DNA of 64,000 nucleotides. Source: Parasulfuritortus sp037446165 (lineage in GTDB: Bacteria > Pseudomonadota > Gammaproteobacteria > Burkholderiales > Thiobacillaceae). Of this stretch, positions 52,966 to 63,914 are shown one piece after another. How positions within the stretch are numbered: position 1 is the first letter of the stretch; each line of letters starts with the position of its first letter. The translations under genes and the position numbers were made by a program. The notes under the pieces are model-generated. The model made no database searches and was not told the origin of the DNA. It saw only the letters and a program-made list of their open reading frames with translations. The DNA is taken from assembly GCA_037446165.1 (NCBI GenBank), contig JBBIJC010000003.1, forward strand, positions 22,723 through 86,722. Direction: 5' to 3'.

Positions 52966-54644
52966 TCCTTGGCCATCCATTCCTTGACCACTTCAGCCAC
53001 GATCTTGGGGTTCTGCTTGGCAAAGTCGCGTACCGTGCCGATGCTGTGCTGATAGTTGTCAGCCGCCTGGTGCTCACCTGGCGACATCATTCCCCCTCCG
53101 CCCAAATCACTGAAACCACCGCCCATATCCTCGGCCTCAAACCCGGGCCCCTCTGCTGGCGTCGCTTCGGGCGGGCGCACCAGATCGCGCAACAGGGGGC
53201 GCAGCACGCCAAAGACCAGGTAGAACGCCAAGCCAAAAATCAGCAGGTTCTTCAGCAGTTCCTTGACCAGGGCAATGTTGCTCGGATCCTTCCACAGCGG
53301 CGTCTCGGTCTCTTCGACCTTGCCGGCTTCACTGAAGGCAGTGTTCACCACGTTGACCGTGTCGCCCCGCGCCTGGTTGTAACCCACCGCCTCCTTGACC
53401 AGATTATTCACCTGATCAAGCAGCTGAGGAGGCAGTGGCGCGGGCTTGGCATCCGGCTCGGTACTGGCCTTGTAGTTGACCACCACAGCAACCGACAACC
53501 GCTTGATCCGGCCCAACGATTCACGAACGTGCCGGATGGTCTTGTCCAGTTCGAAATTGGTCACGCTATCCCGTTTGCCGCCACCGGCCGCTGCCTGCCC
53601 GGCGGCCGCGCCATTGGCGCCGGGTGTGGCGCCGGCATTGGCCCCGGCCGGCGCATTCAATGGCGCCGTCGCCGGTCCAGGCGGCTGATTACTGAGTGCG
53701 CCCGGTATTCCACCTGCGCCATTACCCGCTCCCCCGCCGCTATCGGACATGGTCTGCTGGCTGCGCACCGACTGGGTCTCTGGCGTCGGATTCGGCTTGT
53801 AGGATTCGCTGGTGGACTCGTCCTCGGAGAAATCGAGATCGGCCTGGATCTCCGCCTTGACGTTACCTGCGCCGACAATCGGCGTAATGATGGACTCGAC
53901 CCGCTTGGCGTAGTAGCTCTCCACATCGCGCAAATAATCCAGTTGGCCTGAACTCAATCCTTGTAGCGAAGTGGGGTCGCCCTTCGAGGTAAGCAGATTG
54001 CCAGCCTGATCGATGACTGTGACATTCTTGGCATCCAGTTCCGGAACACTGCTGGCCACCAGATGCACAATCGCGCTCACCTGATTCCCCTCCAGAGAGC
54101 GCCCGGAATAGAGGTTGACCAGTACCGAAGCGGACGGCTTCTGTTGATCGCGGATGAATACCGACGGTTTGGGAATCGCCAGATGCACCCTGGCCGAGGC
54201 AATCGAATTCAGGGCCTGGATGGTGCGGGCGAGTTCACCCTCCAGCGCGCGCTGATAGGTCACCTGCTCCTGAAACTGGGTCATCCCCAGCTTGGGCGAA
54301 TCCATCAGCTCGAAACCGACCGAATCGCCCTTGGGCAGACCTTGCGAAGCCAGCTTGAAGCGCAGGTCATAGACCTGATCCGACGGCACCATGATGGTCC
54401 CGCCGGCTTCAGTCTTGTACGACACATTCATCTGCGCCAGGGTGGTGACCACGCTGCCCGCATCGCGCTCGGACAGATTTGAGAAGAGCACGCGATAATC
54501 CGGCGTCCGGCTCCACATCACCGCGCCGGCGATCAACGCGATGATGGCCGCCATCGCGACCATCGCACCCAGCTTGCGAGAGTTGGGGAGGGCGTTGAAT
54601 CGTTGTACGGGACTGCTGGGAAACTGCTGGGCTGGTGTGGCCAT
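52962..54644 (-). CDS. fliF: Flagellar MS-ring protein FliF
   Basis: A 560-residue ring protein. Helix near residues 27-45, ring-building motifs (DYRVLFSNLSERDAGSVVTTL, YQRALEGELARTIQALNSIASARVHLAIP), a long Gly/Ala/Pro-rich region at about 300-360 and a second helix at about 460-480. The C-terminus binds FliG, which follows with a 4-nt overlap. Confidence 0.95.
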   Translation of the reverse strand: MATPAQQFPSSPVQRFNALPNSRKLGAMVAMAAIIALIAGAVMWSRTPDYRVLFSNLSERDAGSVVTTLAQMNVSYKTEAGGTIMVPSDQVYDLRFKLASQGLPKGDSVGFELMDSPKLGMTQFQEQVTYQRALEGELARTIQALNSIASARVHLAIPKPSVFIRDQQKPSASVLVNLYSGRSLEGNQVSAIVHLVASSVPELDAKNVTVIDQAGNLLTSKGDPTSLQGLSSGQLDYLRDVESYYAKRVESIITPIVGAGNVKAEIQADLDFSEDESTSESYKPNPTPETQSVRSQQTMSDSGGGAGNGAGGIPGALSNQPPGPATAPLNAPAGANAGATPGANGAAAGQAAAGGGKRDSVTNFELDKTIRHVRESLGRIKRLSVAVVVNYKASTEPDAKPAPLPPQLLDQVNNLVKEAVGYNQARGDTVNVVNTAFSEAGKVEETETPLWKDPSNIALVKELLKNLLIFGLAFYLVFGVLRPLLRDLVRPPEATPAEGPGFEAEDMGGGFSDLGGGGMMSPGEHQAADNYQHSIGTVRDFAKQNPKIVAEVVKEWMAKE

Positions 54645-54670
54645 CCGTATGCCGTCTGGTTAACCGTGCA

Positions 54671-54994
54671 TCAGACCTGCATGTTCATGATTTCCTGATA
54701 AGCGGAAACCAGCTTGTTACGCACCTGAACCATGGTCTGAAAAGAGAGGCTGGCTTTCTGAAGCGAAACCACCACGTCCTGAAGATTGGCAGTGGAATCA
54801 CCTTGCTCGAATTGCTGGGTCAAGGTTTTGGCATCCTGCTGGGTAGTATTGACCTCATTGACGGCCGACTGCAGGAGGGCGGCGAAATCATGCCCGCTCG
54901 GGGCGGTTTCCGACGCGGAAGAAGGCGAACTGGAGGCTTGCGCCGCAACTGCACGCAACTGACTCACCATCTGTTCTATGCCCGGGTTTACCAT
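54671..54994 (-). CDS. fliE: Flagellar hook-basal body protein FliE
   Basis: A 107-residue rod adaptor joining MS-ring and rod. The C-terminal half (LQDVVVSLQKASLSFQTMVQVRNKLVSAYQEIMNMQV) carries the conserved FliE helices; the N-terminal part is Ala/Ser-rich. It is the first gene of fliEFGHI. Confidence 0.93.
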   Translation of the reverse strand: MVNPGIEQMVSQLRAVAAQASSSPSSASETAPSGHDFAALLQSAVNEVNTTQQDAKTLTQQFEQGDSTANLQDVVVSLQKASLSFQTMVQVRNKLVSAYQEIMNMQV

Positions 54995-55046
54995 GGCCTG
55001 ATCTCCGCCTTACATGCCGTTCCGGCTGTCTGCATTATAGGCCGCA

Positions 55047-56379
<1,333 letters not shown>

Positions 56380-56387
<8 letters not shown>

Positions 56388-57243
56388 GCATTGCCCCGCT
56401 TTCTTCCGCAGTGCCGGACTCCGGCAGATATAGAGTAAAGGTACTGCCCCGACCCGGCTCGGATTGAACCTCGATCCAGCCCCGATGGGCATCTGCCGTC
56501 TGCTTGACGATGGCCAGCCCCAGGCCGCTGCCCTCGCTACGTGTGGTAAAGAACGGCTCGAACAGCCGCTCCCGGTCCGCCTCGGTGATGCCGCGTCCCT
56601 CGTCCGCCACCTTGAAGGCGACAAACGCGCCCCCGGTGGTCACGCCGAGCAGTACCTGCCCGCCTGACTGGCTGGCCTGCACCGCATTCTCCAGAAGGTT
56701 GATCAGCGCTCCCTGGAGCGCCGGCCGATCCGCTTCCAGCATGACATCCGGGCCGCTCTTGTCCAGTATCAGGCGCACCCCCAGCAGGCTGGCCTGCGGC
56801 TCGATGGCCTGCCAGACCTCGTCGGTCAGATCATGGACACCAAACGGGACCCGCTGGCCCTGCTGGCCCTTGACGAAGGCCAGCATGTCCTGGATCAGGC
56901 GTTCCAGATAATGCAGCCGGGCCAGGGTTTTGTCAGCGAAACGGACCCGGTCGGTCTCGTTCAGAGTGGGCCGTGCCAGGTGACCGACGTAGAGCAGGGC
57001 CGTGGCCAGCGGTGTGCGCAACTGGTGAGCCAGCTTGGCCGCAACCTCGCCCAGGATCGACAGCCGTTCGCGGCGGGCCAGTTCGCCATTGGCCACGGCC
57101 AGTTCGGCTGACAGGCGCGCCACCTGGCCTTGCAGTTCCTCATAGGCCTCGGTCAGCCGCTCCGAGGTCTCGCTGAACAGCTGAAAGGCTTCGCGCAGCT
57201 GGTTGTCGCTGGCGGTGGGAGGGGCTGGATCGTGTGTCGTCAT
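56380..57243 (-). CDS. FleS/FlrB-like histidine kinase
   Basis: A 287-residue soluble kinase. An N-terminal coiled coil (about 15-60) leads into the phospho-His box GEVAAKLAHQLRTPLATALLY and a HATPase domain (NLLENAVQAS, DEGRGI, GSGLGLAIVKQ). There is no PAS domain, which FleS of Pseudomonas has, so input may come through the coiled coil. Pairs with the FleR-like regulator. Confidence 0.88.
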
Positions 57244-57287
57244 GATCGGCTAGGGATACCCGATTTGTCAGCACCCAGTCAATCGTT

Positions 57288-58610
57288 TCAGGCATCCGGA
57301 CCATAAACGAAAATGACAGCGGCCTGGTTCAGCAAGGCATCGCCCGGCGACGACCCGGTCGCGGAGGTCATGAAATGCATGATCAGCACGAGCCGGCGCA
57401 CCGAACGGGAATCCCGCGCCTGGATGGCGGCCGCCCATTCCATCGGCAAGTGCAGCGTCGCCTGCAAGCTGGTTGACTGACTGGGCTCGGCTGCGCTGGC
57501 CTCCGCCGCTGCCATCACCGTCACTGGCGCAGGCCCATCGAGCTGCGGCCGGCAGCCCGAGGTCAGCGCGCCGATCCGGCTCATGGCTTGCTCTTGACCT
57601 TTTTCCAGTTCGTCCAGCCAGCTGACGATGGCCGACCGTGGCGCGCAAATAGCGAGCAGTTCATAGCGCACGCCGAAGCCATGGCCATTCTGCTCCGTGC
57701 CGAGCACATCGGCGAAGGTCAACGCCATGGTCTGATTTTCGCCTTCACGCCAGACCACGGCAGGCGGCGACCAACCGAGTCGCCAATGCGACTGATACCT
57801 GGCTTGATTGGCAGAATCCGCTGCGCTGCCCGGTGCAGCCATCCACTCCAGGAACCAGTCGAGGCTATTTTCCTCAACCTTCATGCTCAGCCCCGTCACC
57901 AGGCCATTGCTCCCGAAATGGCCTTTTTCGGCGCTGGAAATCTGCTCCCATTGCCCGGGCCCGGGTTGCACCACGACCTGCCGCAACAGATGCCATGGCT
58001 TGCCGGGCACGGGCGTCTGCACCGGTACCGGCTTTGCCGGTGCGGCGATCGCCACTACGGGCAGAGGCTTGGCCGGCGGATCGGGCACGACCGCGGCCAC
58101 AGGCATCGTCTCGCCCCAACTGCCGTGTTGCAGCAACGCATCGACCGGTGCCGGCAAGGCCTGGGTGCCGGGTGGCGCCATCGCCACCACCTGATAGGCC
58201 TCATCGCCCCGAACCGTCACCAGCTGGAAGATCACCGCGCCATTGTCCAGACTCAGTCGGCGGCAGACCCGCCAACGCACGCCGCCGATCTCGCGCCAAT
58301 CCAGGCCGATCGCATCGCCATAGCGGGCATGCCAGCCCAGATCCAGCTGCTCGAAAAACGCCTCTGGGCTGGTTTTCAGGCGCACCCGGTGCGCTGGCAG
58401 ATAGACCTCGAGCACCCCGCTCGCTTCCGACTGCCGCAGGATGATGCTGTCCGCCGACCGTTCCTCGCTACTGTCCGCCCGCTGCCACGGCACCTCCACT
58501 GCCAAGCTCAATTCCCCGGACCGGACCATTTCCGACCAGGCTGGCACGCTGGCTGCCGACAGGCAGAAGGCAAGCCAAAGCGTGATGATTCCCCGATAAT
58601 TAGCAACCAT
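57288..58610 (-). CDS. Secreted hypothetical protein
   Basis: A 440-residue protein. ATG 58610 is behind AGGGAGGG and starts a signal peptide (ITLWLAFCLSAASVPAWS). The rest is a soluble periplasmic protein with a Pro/Ala/Val linker (about 180-210, PPAKPLPVVAIAAPAKPVPV) between two domains of possibly similar fold. No family is recognised. It diverges from hrpA, with which its start codon overlaps by two bases. It follows the flagellar block but nothing ties it to motility. Confidence 0.7.
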   Translation of the reverse strand: MVANYRGIITLWLAFCLSAASVPAWSEMVRSGELSLAVEVPWQRADSSEERSADSIILRQSEASGVLEVYLPAHRVRLKTSPEAFFEQLDLGWHARYGDAIGLDWREIGGVRWRVCRRLSLDNGAVIFQLVTVRGDEAYQVVAMAPPGTQALPAPVDALLQHGSWGETMPVAAVVPDPPAKPLPVVAIAAPAKPVPVQTPVPGKPWHLLRQVVVQPGPGQWEQISSAEKGHFGSNGLVTGLSMKVEENSLDWFLEWMAAPGSAADSANQARYQSHWRLGWSPPAVVWREGENQTMALTFADVLGTEQNGHGFGVRYELLAICAPRSAIVSWLDELEKGQEQAMSRIGALTSGCRPQLDGPAPVTVMAAAEASAAEPSQSTSLQATLHLPMEWAAAIQARDSRSVRRLVLIMHFMTSATGSSPGDALLNQAAVIFVYGPDA

Positions 58611-61600
58611 GTCTGATTCCCTCCCTATTTCTGTACCAGCATCCGGCTCGCGACCGGCGCACATCGAATTTCCCGAGCAGTTGCCGGTATCCGCACGCCG
58701 GGAGGATATAACTGCCGCGCTGAATGCGCATCAGGTTGTCATCGTCTGCGGCGAAACCGGTTCCGGCAAGACCACCCAGCTACCCAAGATCGCCTATGCC
58801 GCCGGCCGCGGCAGCAAGGGTCTGATCGGCATGACCCAGCCGCGCCGGATCGCGGCCAAGAGCGTCGCCAGCCGGCTGGCCGAGGAGACGAAAACCTCGC
58901 TCGGCGGCTTCGTCGGCTGGCAGGTGCGTTTTACCGACCAGGTCGGCCGCGACAGCCGGATCAAGGTGATGACCGACGGTATCCTGCTCGCCGAAACCCA
59001 GTCCGACCCGCAGTTCCGCCACTACGACACCCTGATCCTGGACGAAGCCCATGAACGCAGCCTGAACATCGATTTCCTGCTCGGCTACCTCAAGACCCTG
59101 CTGCCTCGCCGCCCGGACCTGAAAGTGATCATCTCTTCCGCCACCCTTGAAGCCGACCGTTTCTCGGCCTATTTCAACGGTGCACCGGTGGTCGAGGTGT
59201 CAGGCCGGACCTATCCGGTCGAACTGCGCTGGCAACCGCCCGCCGACAAGAAACGCAAGCCGGCTGAAGCGCCAAAAGAAAAGCCGGAAGAAGAAGACCC
59301 GGACCTGGACACTGCCCTGCTCCATGCCGTGGACGAGCTGGCCCGCGAGGGCAGCGGCGACATCCTGGTTTTCCTGCCCGGCGAGCGCGAGATCCGCGAC
59401 GCCCAGGAATCGCTGCGCAAGCATCACCCGCCCCACACCGAGATCCTGCCCTTGTTTGCCCGCCTGTCGGTCACCGAGCAGGAACAGATCTTCAAGCCCC
59501 ATTCCGGCCGCCGCATCGTGCTCGCCACCAACGTGGCCGAGACCTCGCTCACCGTACCCGGCATCCGCTACGTGGTCGACACCGGCCAGGCCCGGGTGAA
59601 GCGCTATTCGATCCGCAACAAGATCGAACAGCTCAAGGTCGAGAAGGTGTCCCAGGCCTCGGCCAACCAGCGTGCCGGCCGCTGCGGACGGGTCGCCGAC
59701 GGCATCTGCATCCGGCTCTACGACCAGCAGGATTTCCAGTCCCGGCCGGCCTACACCACGCCCGAACTGCTGCGCTCTTCGCTGGCCGGGGTCATCCTCC
59801 GGATGAAGGCGTTGAAGCTGCCCGAGATCGACGACTTCCCCTTCCTCGACGCGCCGGAGCCGAAGCGCATCCGCGACGGCCAGACCCAGTTGCGGGAACT
59901 GAATGCGCTCGACGAATACGGCCGGCTGACCCAGATCGGCCAGCAGCTCGCCCGCCTGCCGCTCGACCCGCGGCTTGGCCGGATGCTGATCGCGGCCCGG
60001 GACAAGGCCGTGCTGCATGAAGTGCTGGTCATCGCCGCCTTCCTGTCCAGCCAGGACCCGCGCGACCGGCCCATGGACCGGCAGGAGGCCGCCGATCAGA
60101 AACACCGCCGCTTTGCCGACGAGAACTCCGATTACGTCGCCATCCTCAAGCTCTGGCAATACATCGACGAACAGAACACGCACCGCAAATCACAACGCAA
60201 GTTCCGCGAGACGCTGGAAGCCGACTTCATCTCGCCGCGCAAGGCGCGCGAGTGGCGCGAGGTGCATGGCCAGTTGGCGGCCCAGGTCAAGGAGCTGGGC
60301 TGGAAGGTCGGCGATGACCTGCCCGTGGTCGCCGACGAGATCAAGCCAGCCGACTACGCCAACCTGCATCAGGCCCTGCTGCCCGGCCTGCTCGGCAACC
60401 TCGGCCTGCTGGCCGAAGACGGCCAGTACCTCGGCGCGCGGGAGATGAAGTTCCTGCCCTTCCCCGGCTCGGGCGTGAAGAAGAAACCCAAGTGGGTGAT
60501 GGCCGCCGAGATCGTCGAAACCCGACGCATCTACGCCCGCATGGTCGCCAAAATCGAACCGGAATGGATCGAGCAGGCCGGCCGCCACCTGCTCAGGATC
60601 AGCTATTCCGATGCTCACTGGGCGCGCAAGCCGGCCCAGGTCATGGCCGCGATGCGGGCCACGCTCTACGGCCTGCCGGTAGTCAACGGGCGCAAGGTGC
60701 ATTACGGCCCGATCGACCCGATCAAGGCGCGAGAAATCTTCATCCGCGCCGCGCTGGTGGAGGGCGAATACGACACCCGCTCGGCCTTCTTCGCCCAGAA
60801 CCGGCGCCTGCTCAAGGACATCGACGAACACGCCCACCGCGCCCGCGACGTCCGGCTTGAAGTAGACGAACAGGATCTTTACGCCTGGTTCGATGAACGC
60901 ATCCCCGAAGGCATTTACAACGGCGCAAGCTTCGAGAAATGGCTGCGCGAGGCCGAAGCGAAATCGCCCAGACTGCTCCATCTGAGTCGCGAAGAGCTGC
61001 TCAAGGAGCGCGGCGCCGACCCGCGCGCCTTCCCCAAGGAACTCGATCTGGGCGGCGTCCATTTCGCCCTGGCCTACCGCTTCGACCCGGGCGCCGAAGA
61101 CGATGGCGTCACCCTGCTGGTTCCCCTCGCTGCGCTCAACCAGGTCCCGGCCGAACGCTGCGACTGGCTGGTGCCCGGACTGCTGGAGGAAAAGATGACC
61201 GCGCTGATCAAGGGCCTGCCCCAGTCCGTCCGGCGCGCCTTCGTGCCGGTGCCCGAGTTTGCCCGCGCCTCCGCCCAGGCACTCGCCCCCGGCGCCGCCA
61301 CACTGACTGATGCCCTGGCCGATTTCCTCACCCGCACCACCGGCCAGTCCATCCCGCGCGACGCCTGGCGCTTCGACAATCTGGCGCCCCACCTGACCAT
61401 GAACTACCGGGTGCTGGACGAGAACAACCGCATCCTGGCCGAAGGCCGCGACCTGGCCGCTTTACGCCGGCAACTAGGCGGCGAGGCCAGCCGCTCGCTG
61501 CAACAGGCCGTCGCGCCCAATGAACGGGACGACGTCAGCCGTTGGGATTTCGGCGATCTGCCGGAACGGGTCGAGGTCAGCAGCGGCGGGCGCAAGGTGG

Positions 61601-62394
61601 CCGCCTTCCCGGCCCTGGTCGAGGAAGCCGGGCAAGTTCGCCTGCGTCTGGTCGACAGCCCTGTCGTGGCGCGGGAAAGCCATCGCCGCGGCGTCTGTCG
61701 CCTGGTCTGGCGCGCCGTCCCCGATCTGCTCAGGCAGGTTGAGAAGGACCTGACCGCACGGCTCAAGCCAGCGGCAATGCAATACGCACTGCTGGACAAG
61801 AAACTCGGCCTGAATGAACTCCTGGCCGACGTGCTCTATTCGGCCGCCCGCGCCGCCCTGAGCCTCAACCCGGCCGATTTGCGTCGGCAGAACGAATTCG
61901 ACAGCGCCGCCCAGGCGACCCGGCCCCGCCTGGCCGAACTGGCCAAGGAAAGCGCACGCCTGGCGGCCGAGTGTCTGGACCATGCCCATCGGCTCGGCCA
62001 GCAGCTATCCCGGCCCATGCCATCGAAAGAGGCAGCGGCCGATATGCGGCAACAACTTGACAACCTGGTCTTCCCCGGCTTCGTCGCCCAGCTGGAAGCC
62101 ACTCGGTTGACGCATCTGCCGCGCTACCTCAAGGCCATGGAACGCCGTCTGGAAAAACTGACCAGCCGCCCGGACCGCGACGCCCAGTCCATGCGCTCGA
62201 TGGCGCCCCTGCTAAGCCAGTGGCAGGCCCGATGCAAGCGGGAAGCACAGGCCAGCGGCGTCTCGCCGGCGATGGACGACTTTCGCTGGCGGCTGGAAGA
62301 ACTGCGCGTTTCACTTTTCGCCCAGGAACTGAAGACGCCGGAACCGGTATCGATCAAACGGCTGGAAAAGGTCTGGTTCGACCTGAACCACTAG
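58609..62394 (+). CDS. hrpA: ATP-dependent RNA helicase HrpA
   Basis: A 1261-residue DEAH-box helicase, near the length of E. coli HrpA (1300). Motif I GETGSGKTTQLPK, motif II DEAH in LILDEAHERSLNID, motif III SSATLEADRFSAYF, and motifs V-VI ATNVAETSLTVPGIRYVVD and ASANQRAGRCGRVADG. The C-terminal half has HrpA-specific helicase-associated and DUF3418 regions. It unwinds RNA in ribosome rescue and mRNA handling. No ribosome site precedes ATG 58609. Confidence 0.95.
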   Translation: MSDSLPISVPASGSRPAHIEFPEQLPVSARREDITAALNAHQVVIVCGETGSGKTTQLPKIAYAAGRGSKGLIGMTQPRRIAAKSVASRLAEETKTSLGGFVGWQVRFTDQVGRDSRIKVMTDGILLAETQSDPQFRHYDTLILDEAHERSLNIDFLLGYLKTLLPRRPDLKVIISSATLEADRFSAYFNGAPVVEVSGRTYPVELRWQPPADKKRKPAEAPKEKPEEEDPDLDTALLHAVDELAREGSGDILVFLPGEREIRDAQESLRKHHPPHTEILPLFARLSVTEQEQIFKPHSGRRIVLATNVAETSLTVPGIRYVVDTGQARVKRYSIRNKIEQLKVEKVSQASANQRAGRCGRVADGICIRLYDQQDFQSRPAYTTPELLRSSLAGVILRMKALKLPEIDDFPFLDAPEPKRIRDGQTQLRELNALDEYGRLTQIGQQLARLPLDPRLGRMLIAARDKAVLHEVLVIAAFLSSQDPRDRPMDRQEAADQKHRRFADENSDYVAILKLWQYIDEQNTHRKSQRKFRETLEADFISPRKAREWREVHGQLAAQVKELGWKVGDDLPVVADEIKPADYANLHQALLPGLLGNLGLLAEDGQYLGAREMKFLPFPGSGVKKKPKWVMAAEIVETRRIYARMVAKIEPEWIEQAGRHLLRISYSDAHWARKPAQVMAAMRATLYGLPVVNGRKVHYGPIDPIKAREIFIRAALVEGEYDTRSAFFAQNRRLLKDIDEHAHRARDVRLEVDEQDLYAWFDERIPEGIYNGASFEKWLREAEAKSPRLLHLSREELLKERGADPRAFPKELDLGGVHFALAYRFDPGAEDDGVTLLVPLAALNQVPAERCDWLVPGLLEEKMTALIKGLPQSVRRAFVPVPEFARASAQALAPGAATLTDALADFLTRTTGQSIPRDAWRFDNLAPHLTMNYRVLDENNRILAEGRDLAALRRQLGGEASRSLQQAVAPNERDDVSRWDFGDLPERVEVSSGGRKVAAFPALVEEAGQVRLRLVDSPVVARESHRRGVCRLVWRAVPDLLRQVEKDLTARLKPAAMQYALLDKKLGLNELLADVLYSAARAALSLNPADLRRQNEFDSAAQATRPRLAELAKESARLAAECLDHAHRLGQQLSRPMPSKEAAADMRQQLDNLVFPGFVAQLEATRLTHLPRYLKAMERRLEKLTSRPDRDAQSMRSMAPLLSQWQARCKREAQASGVSPAMDDFRWRLEELRVSLFAQELKTPEPVSIKRLEKVWFDLNH

Positions 62395-62403
62395 GCGACT
62401 GTT

Positions 62404-62979
62404 TCAGCTGGCTCCGGACCGGCGCCAGCGCCGGGTCTTGCCGGCCCAGACCCAGACATAATGCAGCCCGGAGATGAAGACCAGCAGGCCAGTCAGGATG
62501 ATGAAATAACCCAGCACTCCGAAATCCCAGCCGTAGGCCACATCCGCCAAGGTCAGGGTCACCAGGACGAACTCCGTCGCTGTTGCCGACTTGCCCCACC
62601 AGGTCGGCGCCACTTCCAGTCCGCCAGTCAGGGTTCGATAGGCCGCCGCACCGAGCAGCACCACGATGTCGCGCAGGCCCACCAGAATTGCCAGCCAGAG
62701 CGGCAAGGCCGCCAGCCAGACCAGCATGATCAGGGTGGACAACAACATGGCCTTGTCCGCGATCGGGTCCAGCCAGGCGCCAAGCACGCTATGCTGGTCC
62801 AACAACCGCGCCAGCGCACCATCCAGCAGATCGCTCAGCGCCGCCAGCACAAACGCCCAGAACGCGGTGATCAACCGGCCATCCAGCAAACACCAAAGTA
62901 CGAACGGGACCAGCGCCAGCCGGAAGGCTGTCAGCAGATTGGGTAAAGTCAGGTTGCCTCGGTGCATGGCTGGGAGCAT
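62404..62979 (-). CDS. CDP-alcohol phosphatidyltransferase family protein
   Basis: A 191-residue membrane enzyme with about five hydrophobic helices. The full motif DG-x2-AR-x8-G-x3-D-x3-D is present (LLDGALARLLDQHSVLGAWL then DPIAD). Family members make phosphatidylglycerophosphate (PgsA) or related lipids; the exact alcohol acceptor is not evident. ATG 62967 is an alternative start. The 5' end overlaps tatD by 31 nt. Confidence 0.88.
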   Translation of the reverse strand: MLPAMHRGNLTLPNLLTAFRLALVPFVLWCLLDGRLITAFWAFVLAALSDLLDGALARLLDQHSVLGAWLDPIADKAMLLSTLIMLVWLAALPLWLAILVGLRDIVVLLGAAAYRTLTGGLEVAPTWWGKSATATEFVLVTLTLADVAYGWDFGVLGYFIILTGLLVFISGLHYVWVWAGKTRRWRRSGAS

Positions 62980-63752
62980 ACGTCAGGCAGCACGGCACGT
63001 GCGTTTTCGGTGGTTCTGGCCGCGATCTCAGCCAATGAAAGCCTGCGCAGGCTTGCCAGCGTTTTGCCGATACGCGCCAGTTCAGCCGGCTCGTTCCGGC
63101 CCTTGCCGATCCAGGCCGGCGGGATGTCCGGGCTGTCCGTCTCCAGCACGATGGCCTCGATCGGCAGTTCCACGGCCAGCTTCCGCAGATTGGTGGCGCG
63201 CTCCCAGGTAAAGGCGCCGCCGAAGCCCAGCTTGAACCCGAGCCGAATGAACTCGTCGGCCTGCTGCCGGCTGCCGTTGAAGGCATGGGCAATCCCGCCC
63301 CGCACCTTGATCCGGCGCAACTGCTTCAGAATCTGGTCGTTGGCCCGCCGGCAATGGAGCAGCACCGGCAAATCAAAGTCGCGGGCAATCTTGAGTTGCT
63401 CGGCATAAAAGAATTCCTGAGTGGCGAAGTCCAGCCCCTCGGCGAACAGGTCCAGTCCGATCTCGCCTATGGCCACCGGCCGCCAGGCCGCGACCCGCTT
63501 GCGCAAATCCGCCAGATGTTGCTCTAGATGCACCTGGATATACATCGGGTGCATCCCCCACGCCGGCAAGCACCCGGGAAACTGCCGGCAGCACGCCGCC
63601 ACGTCGTCGCAATTCGCCTCGGTCACGGCCGGGACAACCTGCACGCCAACCCCCGCCGCCACGGCGCGTTCATACACCGCCGCCCGGTCCGGCTCAAACT
63701 CGCCGGCATCCAGATGGCAATGGGTATCGATAAACAAGGGAATAGTCATCAT
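62949..63752 (-). CDS. TatD-family metal-dependent hydrolase
   Basis: A 267-residue TIM-barrel hydrolase. Metal ligands: FIDTHCHLD, Glu in AIGEIGLDLF, His in VLLHCRRAND, IAHAFNGSRQQADEF and Asp in VLETDSPDIPPAW. TatD enzymes act as deoxyribonucleases in DNA repair or D-aminoacyl hydrolases; the substrate cannot be set. It ends inside the next gene. Confidence 0.92.
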   Translation of the reverse strand: MMTIPLFIDTHCHLDAGEFEPDRAAVYERAVAAGVGVQVVPAVTEANCDDVAACCRQFPGCLPAWGMHPMYIQVHLEQHLADLRKRVAAWRPVAIGEIGLDLFAEGLDFATQEFFYAEQLKIARDFDLPVLLHCRRANDQILKQLRRIKVRGGIAHAFNGSRQQADEFIRLGFKLGFGGAFTWERATNLRKLAVELPIEAIVLETDSPDIPPAWIGKGRNEPAELARIGKTLASLRRLSLAEIAARTTENARAVLPDVCSQPCTEAT

Positions 63753-63800
63753 CGGGCGTCACTGTAACGAGATCAAGCTTAACCCCGCGATCCGCCAGAA

Positions 63801-63833
63801 AGCAAAAAGCCAGCCTCGTGCTGGCTTTTTGCT
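63801..63833. terminator. Rho-independent terminator
   Basis: A 14-bp stem (AGCAAAAAGCCAGC / GCTGGCTTTTTGCT) with loop CTCGT. It lies between the end of the partial cytochrome gene and tatD, both leftward, and should end the cytochrome transcript. Confidence 0.85.
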
Positions 63834-63914
63834 ACTGGTGCTGTGAAGTTTACAACCTTACCACTCGCTATGGGAGCCAATGAGTATCGCTGCGTAGATC
63901 GGGTGAAGTAACTG

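Noticed and set aside
54995..55046. Sigma-54 promoter before fliE
   Set aside because: The spacer has GG and GC pairs but 8 bases apart, not the required 10.
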